Below, in pieces: positions 45,613-58,684 of a DNA stretch of 64,000 nucleotides. The position numbers were made by a program, and so were the translations under genes. This stretch comes from Hevea brasiliensis. Taxonomy: Eukaryota > Streptophyta > Magnoliopsida > Malpighiales > Euphorbiaceae. The DNA is taken from the NCBI RefSeq assembly GCF_030052815.1, contig NC_079504.1, forward strand, positions 56,981,502-57,045,501, given 5' to 3'. The notes beneath the pieces were generated by a model. That model saw nothing but the letters and a program-made list of their open reading frames with translations, did no database searches and was not told where the DNA came from. The stretch's first letter is position 1, and every line of letters begins with the position of its first letter.

Positions 45613-48600
45613 TATGACACCCCTTACCTGTTTACAGTGTAGCCGAGTAAGATATGCCACGCAGTGTACCGGAACACCCTATTTAATATAATTATTTTTA
45701 TTCTTTCTAATTTATTTTTTTCATAGTTATGAAGTGCAATTTGTGAAATATAATTCATTTAAGTCATTTGTTGAAATTATAATTTATTTGAGATTTCGCA
45801 AATTTTATAGAAAATCCGGCAGAGTGCCGGTTAAAAATAAATAAAACAGTTCTTCAGAACCTGTGAAAAACACTTCCAAAATTTTCAATCAATCCCAAAC
45901 TCCATTTCATCAACAAAATCTCAATGTTTCTCCCATTTCTCATTCATTCATTTCATATGATATTCATATAAGAGTCATAAATAAATATTCACTTTTTCAT
46001 TCATAAACACAATTTCCATTATTTACATTAATACCCAAAATACATTACATAAGTCTTAATTATATATGAGAAAATAAAAGTTAATTACAAAATATCAAAA
46101 TAAAACCTAGTGTCCTACCAATGCACTGATGACGGTGAGGTGACACGGACACTATGCAGAGCTGCAGAAGGTCTCACCCAGTCTGTGGTCTACTGGGCTC
46201 TCGGTCGGTCTCTCTAGAACCTACGCGTGGCAAAAAGCAACGCCCTAAGCAATAATGCTTAGTGGTGCCAATAATAAAATAAAAAGAAATAACAGAAAAT
46301 AAATATGCAGTGCATGTCTTGATGTCTTATGCAGACAATTTTTCTATCATTATTAGTAATCTTATTTATTTTGTACTTGTTATATTCATAATTTCATTAA
46401 ATTTATTCACTTTCATTTTTGGTTGCCCAAGCAACCTATACTGGATGACTGGACTAGATAAACGGGTAAACTGGCACTGGGTATCAAGTATCTCGGGCCG
46501 TCACACCATCGATCACATATGTATCTCCCGGTGTGCAACAGAACAGCTAATAAGCTTTAATAACATTAGGCACAAGGCCAAGTATCAACACAATGTCAGA
46601 ATGGCTAAAAGCCATGAAATCACAGAATGGCATAATGCCATGTGCAGTACTACTAACTGAACCCTATTGGCATGCCAACCTATCCAAACTAATCTTGCTA
46701 GGTGTACTAGGACATGCTATACTTTTAAATTTTATAATTCTTGAAATTTAAGTTTAGGTGTTACTATTCATTTTATTAGTCAACTAAAATGTTGACTTTT
46801 GCATAGACAATAGGTACATTGGTTCTAATACTCCCAACATACCACATTTTGCATTCTAAAATTGTTGGTATTGGTTGCCAATACCATTTCTAAGCTTAGT
46901 GCTAGTTGTTCAAAATTTTCAGATTTTAAGCCTTGTGTTTACTGTTCCATTGGTCATCTTTACAGTAGGAATTTGGCAAAATTGTCTGCATGAAAGTTGT
47001 TCCTTATTTTGTCTAGTTACATTTCCTTTTTTGAATCACTATATTTTGAGTTTTTTAGCTCAAGTTATGGCCTAAACACCATAACTGGCCGGATTGGACA
47101 GAATCCAAAATTCTGGGCAAAACTGGTTCTGCCAGATTTGGTAACCTAAGTTTAGTTGGCAATTTGACTAGGTTATGGTCAGAATTTGGATTTGTGTTCC
47201 TCATGAAAGTTTTAGGTCTATGTCTCAGCTTTCTGCTGGTAACATTTCAGGTCAATTGGACCTTTCTACACTGAGTTATAATTAAATGAATAAACACTAT
47301 TTATTTGGTCATTTTGCCCAGGCAGAATTCAAGTCACCCGGATTAGGGCAATTTTTAGGTCAACTTGGTTTGGTTTCTGGGCAGGGTTTCTTCACCAAAA
47401 TTGTGGCATTATATATCTAGTTTCACCTCCAATTGGCCTTGCACCAATTAGAGCTACACAAGTTCAGTTAAGGCTCTCCAAACACACTGGACTCCAAGAG
47501 GCCGGACTGCGGCACACAAGGCAGCCTACCCTTTCTAACATTCAATGACTCAATTCACTTCATATTCAGTTTAAAGCTTACCAGATGGTCACTATTTGAC
47601 CATTAAAATGTTCCTACAGCATTATAAGAGGAAAACCTCAATTTGCTCAAAACCCTATATTCTTAATCTCTATTCTTCCATTAACATACAATTTAATGTA
47701 CTAAATGTTAAGTTCATATCAAGGGCAGCTTATATACTCATTTAATCCAAAAAAAATCATCAAGACCCTAATAAGTCCATGGCTGCTGAAATTTGTAAAA
47801 ATTCAACCATGCAAAATTTATTTAAATTAGCTAAATTTCACTCTCAATTCATGTTCTCCATGATGTATACACAAAATAAATAAGATTAATTGGCACTAAC
47901 CTCACTTTAACCACTTCTTGCACTTGTAGAAACTTTGGAATTTCCTCACTTTTTGATAATCAAAATATTCTTCTTGATGTGGGGATAAATTTTAGTAAAG
48001 GGGCTTAGGGATTTTGGTGGATAGATAAAGAGAAAATGCAAGCTTAAAGCTTGAAAATTTGATGAAGAAAAATGGCCATGGATATTCGGGGAAGAAGTTG
48101 AAGGTGAGCAGATTGCTTTTTCCTATTTTGACTTCTTTTCTCTTATTTAATGTCTTATAAATGTATTTGTTAAATTTTTATTGGCTAAGGGGTTTTAATT
48201 ACATCAAGCTTATGTCATAAATGCATTTTTATTTGATTTTTCTTTCTTCTTTCTTTAACTCATTTGTAATTAAATTTTTACCAATATTTATTCATATTTT
48301 ATATTATAATAATTATTTACTTAACTGAACAAGTCGGCCAAAAATATCTCTGAAGACGAAATGACTAAAATGCCCTCCATTTGGCTTATTGAGCCAAAAT
48401 CGTCTGTACCGATCGAAAAAAATTTTTAAGCCTTTTGTTGGCATTCTAATGCCATAGAAACCTCTATGACTCTTCTCTGGAGTCCCAAAAATTATTTTAT
48501 GAATTTTTTCCTGAGTTTAGGGCTTCTAGTTGTGAGGACCGTAACTTTCCACTGGGTTACCCATCGCTAGGGCACCGGCTCATTTAACTTGGTTGTATTT

Positions 48601-48759
48601 AATTTGTAAAATTTTTCCTAAATTTTTCTTATTAATATTTGAGTTAATTATAATTCCTCACTTTAGTTTAAATATTTTTTCGGACGTTTTAGCTGTCTGG
48701 ACCCACACTGGTCACCGGAACAGTAGAATGTACGGAGTTGCTACAGGGAGGGTGTTACA
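45613..48759 (-). repeat. 5' LTR of element F
   Basis: It begins TATGACACCCC, with the terminal TG changed to TA, and ends GGTGTTACA. The hairpin is at 46245-46262 and palindromes at 46601-46641. It is followed by CCCAA. Confidence 0.88.
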
Positions 48760-48764
48760 CCCAA
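48760..48764. repeat. Right target duplication of F (CCCAA)
   Basis: It matches 37704-37708 exactly; E coding resumes here in the same frame. Confidence 0.9.
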
Positions 48765-50150
48765 GTGGGGAGTATAGCACTGAGGGACATCCCTACAGTA
48801 TGTGACTTTTCGGATGTGCTTCCTGATGAATTGCTAGGATTACCACTAAAAAGAAAAGTGCAGTTTTAGATTGATGTTATGCCTTGTGTGGACCCAATCT
48901 CTATAACACCATATAGAATGGCACCAGCATAATTGAAAGAATTGAAAGTGCAGTTGCAAGAGCTGCTTGACAAGGGCTTTATCTGCTCTAGTGTGTCACT
49001 TTGAGGAGCGCTAGTGTTGTTTGTTAGGAAGAAGGATGGCACTCTCCATTTATGTATAGACTATCAGCAATTGAATAAGGTGATAATAAAGAATAGATAT
49101 CCATTACCCCGCATTGATGACTTGTTTGATCAGTTGAGGGGTGTAGCTGTGTTCTCCAAGATTGACTTGAGATCGGGTTATTATCAGCTGGAAGTACAAG
49201 GGCAGAGTGTTTCTAAAATTGCCTTTAGAACCCGCTATGGCCATTATGAGTTTTTGGTCATGCCATTCGGGTTAACTAATGCTCCGGCTGCTTTTATGGA
49301 TCTGATGAACACTATCTTCAGACCATACCTCGACCAGTTTATAGTGGTGTTCATAGACGATATATTGGTTTATTCGAGGAGTGCAAAGGAGCATAATAGA
49401 CACCTACGTATTGTACTGCAGACTTTGAGAGAGAAATAGCTATATGCAAAACTATCAAAATGTGAATTTTGGCTGAAGGAGATATCTTTTTTGGGGCATA
49501 TAGTATCAACAGAAGGTATTAAGGTAGATCCCAGCAAGATAGAAGTTGTTCTTAATTGGAAGCCACCCATAAATATCATAAAGATTCGCAGTTTCCTGGG
49601 GTTAGCTAGATACTACCGTCGTTTTATGAAAGGGTTCTCCATGTTGGCATCTCCGCTGACCAAGCTGCTTAGGAAAGATGTGAAATTTAAGTGGAAGGAT
49701 AAATGCCAGCATAGTTTTAATGAATTGAAAAGGTGTTTAACTAAGGCTCCAGTCCTTACTTTACTTGCCCCGGGTAAAGAGTATATTGTTTACAACAATG
49801 CTTCTCATAATGGGTTAGGCTGTGTATTGATGCAAGAGAGGAATGTCATTGCCTATGCATAACTCCAGCTGAAACCACATGAGAGGAACTATCCAACACA
49901 TGACTTGGAGCTTAGAGCTATTATATTTGCTCTTAAGATCTGGAGACACTATTTGTATGGGGAGAAGTGCTACATCTGCACAGATCATAAGAGTTTGAAG
50001 TATCTGGGCACTCAAAAGGAGTTGAATTTGAGACAGAGGAGATGATTAGAATTAATAAAAGACTATGATTGTCTGATAGACTATCAGCCAGGGAAAGCTA
50101 ATGTGGTGGCTGACGCTTTAAGTCGCAAGACTATGGAAAGTCTATGAGTT
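48765..50150 (+). pseudogene. Reverse transcriptase and RNase H of element E, broken by stops only
   Basis: This continues the protease frame after F. It shows [41 protein letters not shown] and the catalytic FIDD at 49350-49361. Stops in frame include 48867-48869, 48930-48932, 49002-49004 (at the Trp of an SPWGA motif), 49437-49439 and 49860-49862. RNase H reads [13 protein letters not shown], where the first catalytic Asp of the usual YSDAS is Asn. The Gln codon that is a stop in A and F at DLFD-Q is CAG here. Confidence 0.86.
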
Positions 50151-50840
50151 ACTCCTTTGTCTATGGTACATGAGTTGAGAGTATTATATGCCAGCTTAGA
50201 AATTAATGATGAGGGGCAAACAGCAGTTGCATGGCATGTACAGCCAATGTTGATTCATCAGATCAGAATGGCTGCACAGAATGATCAGAAGTATCAGAAG
50301 CTGTTAGAAGAAGTCAGACAGGGCAAGAAATCTAAACTCTCAGTGAGAGATGATGGCCTACTACTTCACTAGGGTAGAATGTGTGTTCCTAATGACGTTG
50401 ACTTGAGACAGATTATTTTGAAGGAAGCACATGAGTCTCCTTTTGCTATGCACCCTGGTGGCACAAAAATGTATGGAGAGCTAAAGGAGCATTACTGGTG
50501 GATGGGTATGAAAAGAGATGTGGCAGAATTTGTTTCCAAATGCCTAACTTGTCAGCAAGTGAAGGTAGAGCATCAAGTACCAGCTGGTTTGTTGCATCCA
50601 CTACCAGTACCGGAATGGAAATGGGAGAGAATAACTATGGATTTTGTAATGGGCCTTCCGAGGACACAGAAGAGTCATGATGTAGTATGGGTTATAGTTG
50701 ATAGACTGACCAAGTCTGCTCATTTTGTGCCAGTACGGATGGACTATAGCCTGGAAAGATTGGCCAAGTTGTACATTAATGAGATAGTAAGACTGCATGG
50801 AGTGCCAGTATCCATCGTATCAGACAGAGATTCTAAGTTC
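50151..50840 (+). pseudogene. Integrase of element E, truncated in the catalytic core
   Basis: The zinc finger is present (AHESPFAMHPGG, then CLTCQQVKVEHQ), as are ITMDFVMGLP with the first Asp, VDRLTKSAHFVPVR, and VSDRDSKF with the second Asp. There the coding stops at 50840 and LTR sequence starts at 50841. The catalytic Glu, the C-terminal domain and a polypurine tract are missing. A TAG at about 50370 precedes the zinc finger. Confidence 0.85.
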
Positions 50841-53800
50841 TATAACACTCCTATTTGTATAGCCTAGTATATTTCACTGTTCTGGTGACCAGTGTCGGTC
50901 TGGACAATTAAGGGATTAGAACCACACTTAAGACAACTAGATAAGCCATAAACACAAATAATTAGTAATTGTCAATTAGTTAAGTATAAATAAGAAAAAC
51001 AGAACATAAGAAGTTAAACGAGCTGAGAGTCACAGCGATGGGTGACCTTCTCGGGAACGACTGCGAAGTCGATTTAAACTCGAATTTCAAACCGTAAAAT
51101 GTGACGCCGCGGTCCTTAGGACCCTTACGAACACAGTGGAAAAGAGAAAATCATGAAAAAGAATTGTTAAGTCAGTCAAATAATTAGGTCAGGGAGCCGA
51201 AAGAAATATTGAACTATTTGCAAACCGGGTTGAACCGGCGAGGGGCAATTTGGTCAATTGACCCCGAGAGTTAACTCCTGACCTAACTGTCAAATAAAAT
51301 CGAAGAAAAGAAAATTTTGGAATCGAAAATTAAATTAAATAACTAATAGAAAAATAAATGAAAAAAAAAGAAAAAGAAAAGTAAAGGGTGATGACATCAT
51401 GCACGACATCATGCATGATGCAATAAATGTATAACTAATAAATTTAATTAATTCAATTTTATGGTCTTTCAAGAGCATAAATTGATAAAAGAAAAGAAAA
51501 AAAAATAAACAAAAAAAGTCTTCCTCATTTTGTCGCCTCTCTCCTCTCTCCCTCATTTTGTCGCCTCTCTCCTCTCTCCCTCACTTCATCCTCCATTAAA
51601 GCTCATTTTGAGCTCCAGCAAACCCTAAATTCCACCATAGAAAGTTAAACCTCCAACATTAAATCTTGATTTCAAGCTTTGGTAGAGAACTTGACAATGA
51701 AAAGAAGAAAAAAGGAAGAGTTTTAAAGGGAAGAAAATTCTGCATAAGGTTAGTAATACAAGTTTAAAAAATTTAGTTTATACTTTGTGTGTTTAGCTCA
51801 ATTAACTTAGATTTTCACTTAAAAATGAAAGAAAACAATTGTTGGGGGACTTTTAGTGAATGGTTTGCTATGAATAAGCTTATGTTTTGATTGAATTCAA
51901 TATGTATGAAAGCCTAATGGAGTTGAGGAATGATATTGATATGCTTAGAATTAATTGAATGTAACAAATTGAGAATTAGGGTTTGACACTTAGGGTTTAG
52001 AGACAAAAATGTGAAAAATTGGTAAATGATATCTTGGACCTAGTTTGAAGTGAGAAATGGTCAATTGTGGCCAAATGGAATGTGTTAGAAGTGTTTGAAC
52101 CAAAACCAAATTCGGATTCAATTTGGTCATGCTGTTGGCAGCATGACCAAGGTCCCTTTGAGGGACCAAAAATGAAAATTTACAAGTCCAATTGGTATGA
52201 GACCAATTGAGAATGAAAATAGACACTAAATGACACAATTTTCATTCAGGAACCATGCCCAAAAAGTGACCAAAACCTAGTGAACAAATTGACCAAATTC
52301 GGAAAATCTTAGTCTGCCCTGTACAAAATGACCGAATGAACAGTATTTGTTCATTTGGCCATAACTTGAGTTAGGCAGGTCTAAATGACCTGAAATTTTA
52401 CCAGTGGACAGATGAGATATAGACCTAAAACTTTCATGAAGAACACAAACCCAAATTATGGTATTAACCAAGTCATTTGGCCACCCAAAATTGGTGACCT
52501 AAAACTGCCAGAACCAAAATCTGCCCAGAAATCTGGGTTAAGTCCAATCCGACAGCCATGGTTCAAATGGCTATAACTTGAGCTAAAAAACTCCAATTGG
52601 AGTGATTCAAAAAGGAGAATAAACTTTAGACAATAGGGAACATTTTCTGTGAAGAAAGTTTTGCCAAATTCCAACAGTAAAATGACCAATGGAACAGTGC
52701 AACCTTAGACACTAAAACTGAAAATTTGCAAATTTGCCTAAAGGACTTAGAATTTGAGTAAACAACCAAAACCAACAAATTTAGTGACCAAAATGTGATA
52801 TGTGGGTGAAGTTGGAGTTCCCATACCTATTAGGCCTTAGAAAGTCAACAATTTGACTTGAATAGTATAGTGAATAGTAATCCCGAAACACAAATTTCGA
52901 AGAACGTCAGGTATAACATATATAAGCTAGATAAAAGTGAATTTGAGTTTATTTTGGATTTATGATAAGTTATGATAATGAAACAATGTGAAACTGTGTG
53001 TTTCAGTGGAAAAGAACACTGGGAAAGAACCCGAGGAATCAAGTCAAGGCCAAGAGGCGACTCATTTAAGGTTTGTGCACAACTAACTCTTTTGTTATTT
53101 TTCAATTCCAAATTGATTTGAAATAAATTTATGGTATGATTTATGATTTTTGTTGTGTTGAGAATTTTAACTTATCGAATGAAATTATACAATTTGAATA
53201 TAAATTTTCTTATGCATTTAAGGATTTATTGCATTGTTTTGAGGATTGTAAATTTTAAGTTTGATGTATTGCCAACCTTGAGCATAAAATTATGATGATT
53301 AAATATATTGATGATTTGTAAACACTTTGTGAATAGAAATTATTTTCAATATGATTTGAAACCACAGTTGGCATGGCAAAATTTGTTCTGAATTCTCATT
53401 AGCTTATCTAGTGAGATATCTCCTCCACTAGATGGGGCGAGTTACTTCCTCTCTGGCTTGCCAGTTGGGGAAGAATTTGAATGAGTACTCATATATACTA
53501 GCTAGTCTTTGTTTCTCCCTTTTAGCCTCGGTTATTGGGAGAATGTGAAATATCGTGGTGTACAATACGGCATCTATTTGAATTTTGGGCCATAAGATAA
53601 ACTATGTGAATTGTTGGCAACGCCCTTTAAATTATGCATAATTTGATAATTTATGATTGAAATAAATAATTTGTTAGTGATTCGAAATATTTTTGTATTG
53701 TTTCGAAATTTAAAAGAAACGTAAATAAATAGTTATTAATTGATCAAAATGTTATTCCAACGAATAATTTGCATGAATGAAAATAATGATTTTTGTATGT

Positions 53801-54323
53801 CATGGATTTTAAAGAATTTAGAAATTTTAAATTTTTATTCATTATGAATTGTTAAGAATAAATTATATTCAGTTTTAAATTATTAGTTTATGCACTACTG
53901 AGTTCACCACTCAGCGATAGCTTTGTATGCTGTCGCAGATATAGAGACTAGAGGAGCAGCAGATTGAGCTGTTGAGGACAGGGGAGCTACCTGCTTGAAG
54001 TTATCGGGTACAATTTATACCCTGACTGTAAATATTCATTTTGATGTATGTATTGCACGTAATTGTATGGACATGTAAAATCGGTCTTGAGCAGTTTGTA
54101 CAAAGTTTATATAAAGTTGTAATAAATTTTAGTTTGGATTTTCTTAATATAAATTTCTAGTATAATGCATATATAAATTATTTTGTCATTAATGAAATAT
54201 GATTGGTAGTATTTCATTTTAAATTGAATGAAATTCATTAATGGTATTTTGATAATTATTGGATATTGGAAATGGTGAATTTGAATTTTGGAAGTTGATA
54301 AATGTGTTGGAATTGATTGAGAT
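50841..54323 (+). repeat. Second E-family LTR, cut by element D
   Basis: It aligns from TATAACACTCC (TG changed to TA) with the LTR at 24407 and is open to 54323, where D begins; the last part of about 300 bases is missing or beyond D. It includes a 27-bp tandem pair of CTCTC-rich units at about 51522-51577, a doubled GACATCATGCA near 51394-51412, the palindrome ATGAGTACTCAT at 53481-53492 and the hairpin at 53898-53914. It is either E's 3' LTR after a deletion or a separate insertion into the integrase. Confidence 0.82.
54319..54323. repeat. Presumed left target duplication of D (GAGAT)
   Basis: These are the five bases directly before the LTR start. I could not find the right copy because the right end of D is decayed. 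Confidence 0.4.
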
Positions 54324-57300
54324 TGTAACACCCCTCACCCGACTACAGTGTAGCCGAGCAAAGTGTGCTACATTCGGTGCTGGAGCACCCTATCTTATCT
54401 TACTTTATTCCTTTCATATTTTGATCTCATTATATTTTAATATTAATTATTTTTCGACGGAGAAACCAATGAGTTTCCCTATTTTATTACCAGTTGACGT
54501 ATTTTACTATTTACCTGTTTGAAAGTTTCAATAATATTTTACAAATAAAATCTCATCAATTATTTTCATAACTATCTCATAATTCACATCTCATTCATAT
54601 ATCTCAATTTCATATTCATTTCCATGCATTATCTATATATTTCAAATCTGTCTTCGAATCCATACAATCTCATTCTTGCACAAATCACTTAAGTAAAATT
54701 TTCAAATTTCTTTAATTTACATAATTTCATAATTTATATGATATATAAATTAATTACATATGAAAAAGCTAATTTATTAAATTACATTACATTTTTATTA
54801 ATTACCTGTTCATAATCTACATTACAATATAATATCTAGCATTTTATACTTAAATACAAAATATGATCTATATGGGCCCTATCTACATGCATTGCTGAGG
54901 AGATGACAACCTTGAATACTTCAGCCACTTCTGCAGATCTGGACTCCAAAAATCTTAGTCAAAGTACCTGCGCGAGGAAACAAATCCATCGCGCTAAGCA
55001 TTGCTGCTTAGTGGTGCAATAATAGAATAAGAAAATAAAATATACAAATAAAGAAAGAACGAAGCATAATTTGAATATTTAAGAATCAATTTAATTTAAT
55101 ACAATATGTCTAATATTAATTATCTTTTGTTCTCATTTGTTTCGCTTTGGAAGCATTTAATTCCTAAATTCACAGAGATAATGTACAATATACAGAATTA
55201 ATAAAAATACTCAGTTTATATTCATATGGCAATAGAAGGTACATTTAAGACATTTAGTTAAGTTATACCTAATTTTGCAACTCTTTTATCATTTTACTTA
55301 ACAATTTTTATGTGGTTTGGATCATTTCATAATTCTAACTAATTCTTTTGAAGTCTTATTAACTCATTTATTTGATTTCTAATATTTTTAAATACTAATA
55401 GTCTTAATTTATTTCAATAAATTACACTGCCCAAGTAACCTACGACAGGCTGACTAAACTGGATAACAAGTCGTTGCACTGACATGCGGTGCCTCGCCGC
55501 CATATCATGGGATGCGAACGCCAACCACGTATAAAACAAGATGGCTAAAAAGCCATGATACACATAATCAGGCATAAAAGCCATGAATGTTGGCATAATG
55601 CCATGAATACGGGCATAAAGCCATGAATACGGGCACAAAGCCATAAATACAGGCATAAAGCCTTTTGCAGTACTGCTAAAACAATACCCTATTGGCATGC
55701 CAAACTATCCAATCTGGCACACATGTCTAGGCAATACAAGGGATCATTAAATATTAATATATTGTGTTTTATGACTTCATTATTTCATGATAAATTTCAA
55801 TTATAATTCATACATTCATTTGATCATTTATATGATCACAATTCACATCAATTATCCTTTTTTTACCATTGTACTCAAAATACTTCTCCTCTCTACAATA
55901 ATGAGAACTAATGTCTCATTCATACATTAATATGGTTCATTTATTCATTCATTATGTTATTCATATTGATCACACTTCTAAACAATGGTTCACATGTACC
56001 ATTGTATTCAAAACATTTTTCCTTTCTCATTTATACATTCAAGAATCTACTTATGTAGTCACAAATTTTATATTTCAAGTTGAGTTATTAATATTTTATG
56101 AATTCCATTTGTGATGGGCATATAAGCCTTAACTATCTATTCACATCCATTAGGTGACTTATTTTTCATGTTTCAAGTAATCCATGAATATTTCATGGAT
56201 TTCAAATTTATGGTCTTAATTTCCTTTTAACAATTTGACTAAGATACATAGTCCACATTTGTCATACAATTCTAAGCATTTAAGCTTAGAATTGGTTCTA
56301 GGTCTTCATCTTAGTTTGTTACTCATTTTGATTACTATTCACCTTACTAGTCAACCAAAATGTTGACTTTTTCATACTTAAGGGATATGTTAATTCTAAT
56401 TACACCAAGATCCCATATTTTGAGTTTTACATTTGCTAGTATTAATTGCCAATTGCAATTTAAAGTCCCCTAGATGCATTTCTAATTTCAAATTTTGAAT
56501 TTCAAGTTTTGGTGTCATTATTCACCTCATTGGTCAACAAAAATGTTGAATTTTGGATAGAAATTAGGTATATTGGTTTTAACACTCCCAATGCACCACA
56601 TTTTACATTTAAAACTTGTTGGAATTGATTACCATTACCATTTCTAAGCTTAAAACAAGAGGGCAGAATTTTTAGTTTTTGAAGCCTAATTTTACTGTTC
56701 CATTAAGCACTGTTGCAGTGGGAATTTGAGGAAATGGTAAACATGAAAGTTGTTCCTTATTTTGTCTAGTTGAATTTCCTTTTTTGAATCACTCCATTTG
56801 GAGTTTTGTAACTCCAGATATGGTCCAAAAACCACAGCTGGCCGGATTTCCATTCTGCAGAAATTACCATATCTACAGTAACATGAACAGTAACTAGAAT
56901 CACTTGGTTGGATGGGTTCTGGCCATAATTTGGGGTAGGTTCCTTCATGAAAGTTGTTTGTCTATGTCTTAAATTGTTGCTGTAAAAATTTCAGGTCAAT
57001 TGACCATATCTACAGTGAGTTATGGCCAAATGAACAGTACTGTTCATTTGGTCAATTCTGCAGGTGCTATTGCAGGGTATCCGGATTGGGGCCAACTTTT
57101 GGTCCTCTTGCTTTGGTCTTTTGGGCATGGTTTCTTCAGCAAAAATGTGCCATTATAAGCCTAGTTTCATGTCCAATTGGCCAAACACCAATTGGACCAA
57201 CACAGACAAAGATATGGCAGTCCAAGTGGACTGAAATTTTAGTCACCCTGCTGCACTCACAAGGCAGCATACTCATTCACTTTGCCATGCTACATTTCAG

Positions 57301-58510
57301 TCCAAATTATGGTCAACTTACCTAAAATGGTCACTAATTGACCATTAAAATGTCCTCTAACAATTTCCTAAGCCAAGTCAAATTTTCACTTCTCAAAACC
57401 CTAGTTTCCATTTCAATTCACCCATACACCTAGTTAAGCACTTTCATTCATTATATATGTGTATATACACCTTAAGCATAATCTTTAATTCATTCTAAGT
57501 CCATTAAAGCCATCACAAACACTCCTCCTTTGTTCCTTCCTTAGGGCAGCCGAAATTTATGGCATACACACACATAGTTTTTATTCATTTTAGTTACAAA
57601 TTCTTACTTATTTCAAGTCTCTAACATAGAAATAAAGAGCTTTAGGTGTATATGTGCACTAACCTCTTGTAGGGCAGATTTTTCCAAGCTCAAACTTCAC
57701 TTTCTTTCCTTTTCTAGGCTGCCAAACACTTCCCCAAGTTGTATGGACAAGTTTTAATGAAAGGTGTCTAGGGTTTAGTAGTGGAAATTCATGGGAAAAT
57801 GGAAGTAATTGAAGAAAGTTTTCATAGAGGGTTATGGAGGAGAGGTTCACGTTTTGGCTGAAGAAGAAGAAGAAGAGCATAATTTTTTTGGTCTTCTTTG
57901 TCTCTTTTAAGTGATTTAAGAAAGCTTGTTGAATGGTGATTGGTTGGGAGAAAGTGAGTGACATCATAATATATCATATTTGGCATTTTATTGTATTTTC
58001 ATTTTCTTTTCTTTTCTACTAGCTTCAAATTATTTTTTCATCAACATTAATTCATATTTTATGTCATAATAATTATTTACTCAACTGGACAAGTCGGCCA
58101 AAAATTGCCTCTGAAGGCGAAATGACCAAAATGCCCTCCGTTTGGCTTAACGGGTCAAAATTGTCTGTACCGATTGAAAAATTTTTCTAAATATTTTCTT
58201 GGCATTCTAATGCCATAGGAACCTCAATGACCTTCTTCTGAGTCCCAAAATTATTTTATTAATTTTTCCCGGGTCTAGGGCTCCTTGTTGCGAGAACCAA
58301 CTTCCTCTGGTTACCCATCGCTTGGGCAATCGCCTTAACTTGGTTGTATTTTATTTCTAAAATTTTTCCTAAATTTTTCTTATTAATATTTAAGTTAATT
58401 ATGGTTCCTGACTTTAGTTTAAATAATTTTCCGGATGTTCTAGCTGTTCGGACCGACACCGATCACCGGAACAGTAGAATGTACGGAGTTGCTACCGGGA
58501 GGATGTTACA
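54324..58510 (-). repeat. Left (3') LTR of element D, 4187 bp
   Basis: On the plus strand it starts TGTAACACCCC and ends GGATGTTACA. The hairpin CTAAGCATTGCTGCTTAG is at 54994-55011 and a 20-bp tandem array at 55571-55662. Much of 57000-58200 stays close to A's LTR, but from about 58230 small losses appear. Confidence 0.85.
55571..55662. repeat. 20-bp tandem array in the LTR of D
   Basis: Four units with an exact 20-base period and a partial fifth, consensus GGCATAAAGCCATGAATAC plus one base, starting at 55571, 55591, 55611, 55631 and 55651. Each contains the GGCAT...GCC arms of the palindromes found once in A and F. There are no unique spacers. Confidence 0.8.
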
Positions 58511-58523
58511 ACTCTTCCCCTCT
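58511..58523 (-). other. Polypurine tract of element D
   Basis: The sense strand reads AGAGGGGAAGAGT before TGTAACATCC, identical to A and F. Confidence 0.75.
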
Positions 58524-58684
58524 TATTTAAATTTCGTCCTCGAAATTTATTGGGTGTTTTGGGTTCTGAGATAATTCTTTTACCTTTCTATTGCTCCCTC
58601 TGTCTACTTCTTTTATATATATGGTACTATTTAGTCTTTCCGAATATATCATTATGCACTTAGGCATATCATAAAGGAAATACT

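Larger units (their letters stand above)
37709..48759 (-). mobile_element. Element F: Tekay-like chromovirus, sister of A, 11051 bp, minus strand
   Basis: A complete element with LTRs of 3138 bp (37709-40846) and 3147 bp (45613-48759), a primer site, gag-pol, a polypurine tract and a perfect CCCAA duplication. By eye its LTRs differ by a few percent and it is close to A throughout. It is inserted in E between protease and reverse transcriptase. Damage includes several stops in gag (44714-44716, 44663-44665 and earlier), Arg for Gly in the protease site, 1-base losses near 43931 and 43134, stops at 43398-43400 and 43111-43113, and a TAG in the CWTELGE motif. Confidence 0.92.

Noticed and set aside
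55571..55662. Regular 20-bp repeats that could suggest a CRISPR array
   Set aside because: The units are contiguous with no unique spacers, lie inside a plant LTR, and there are no cas genes.
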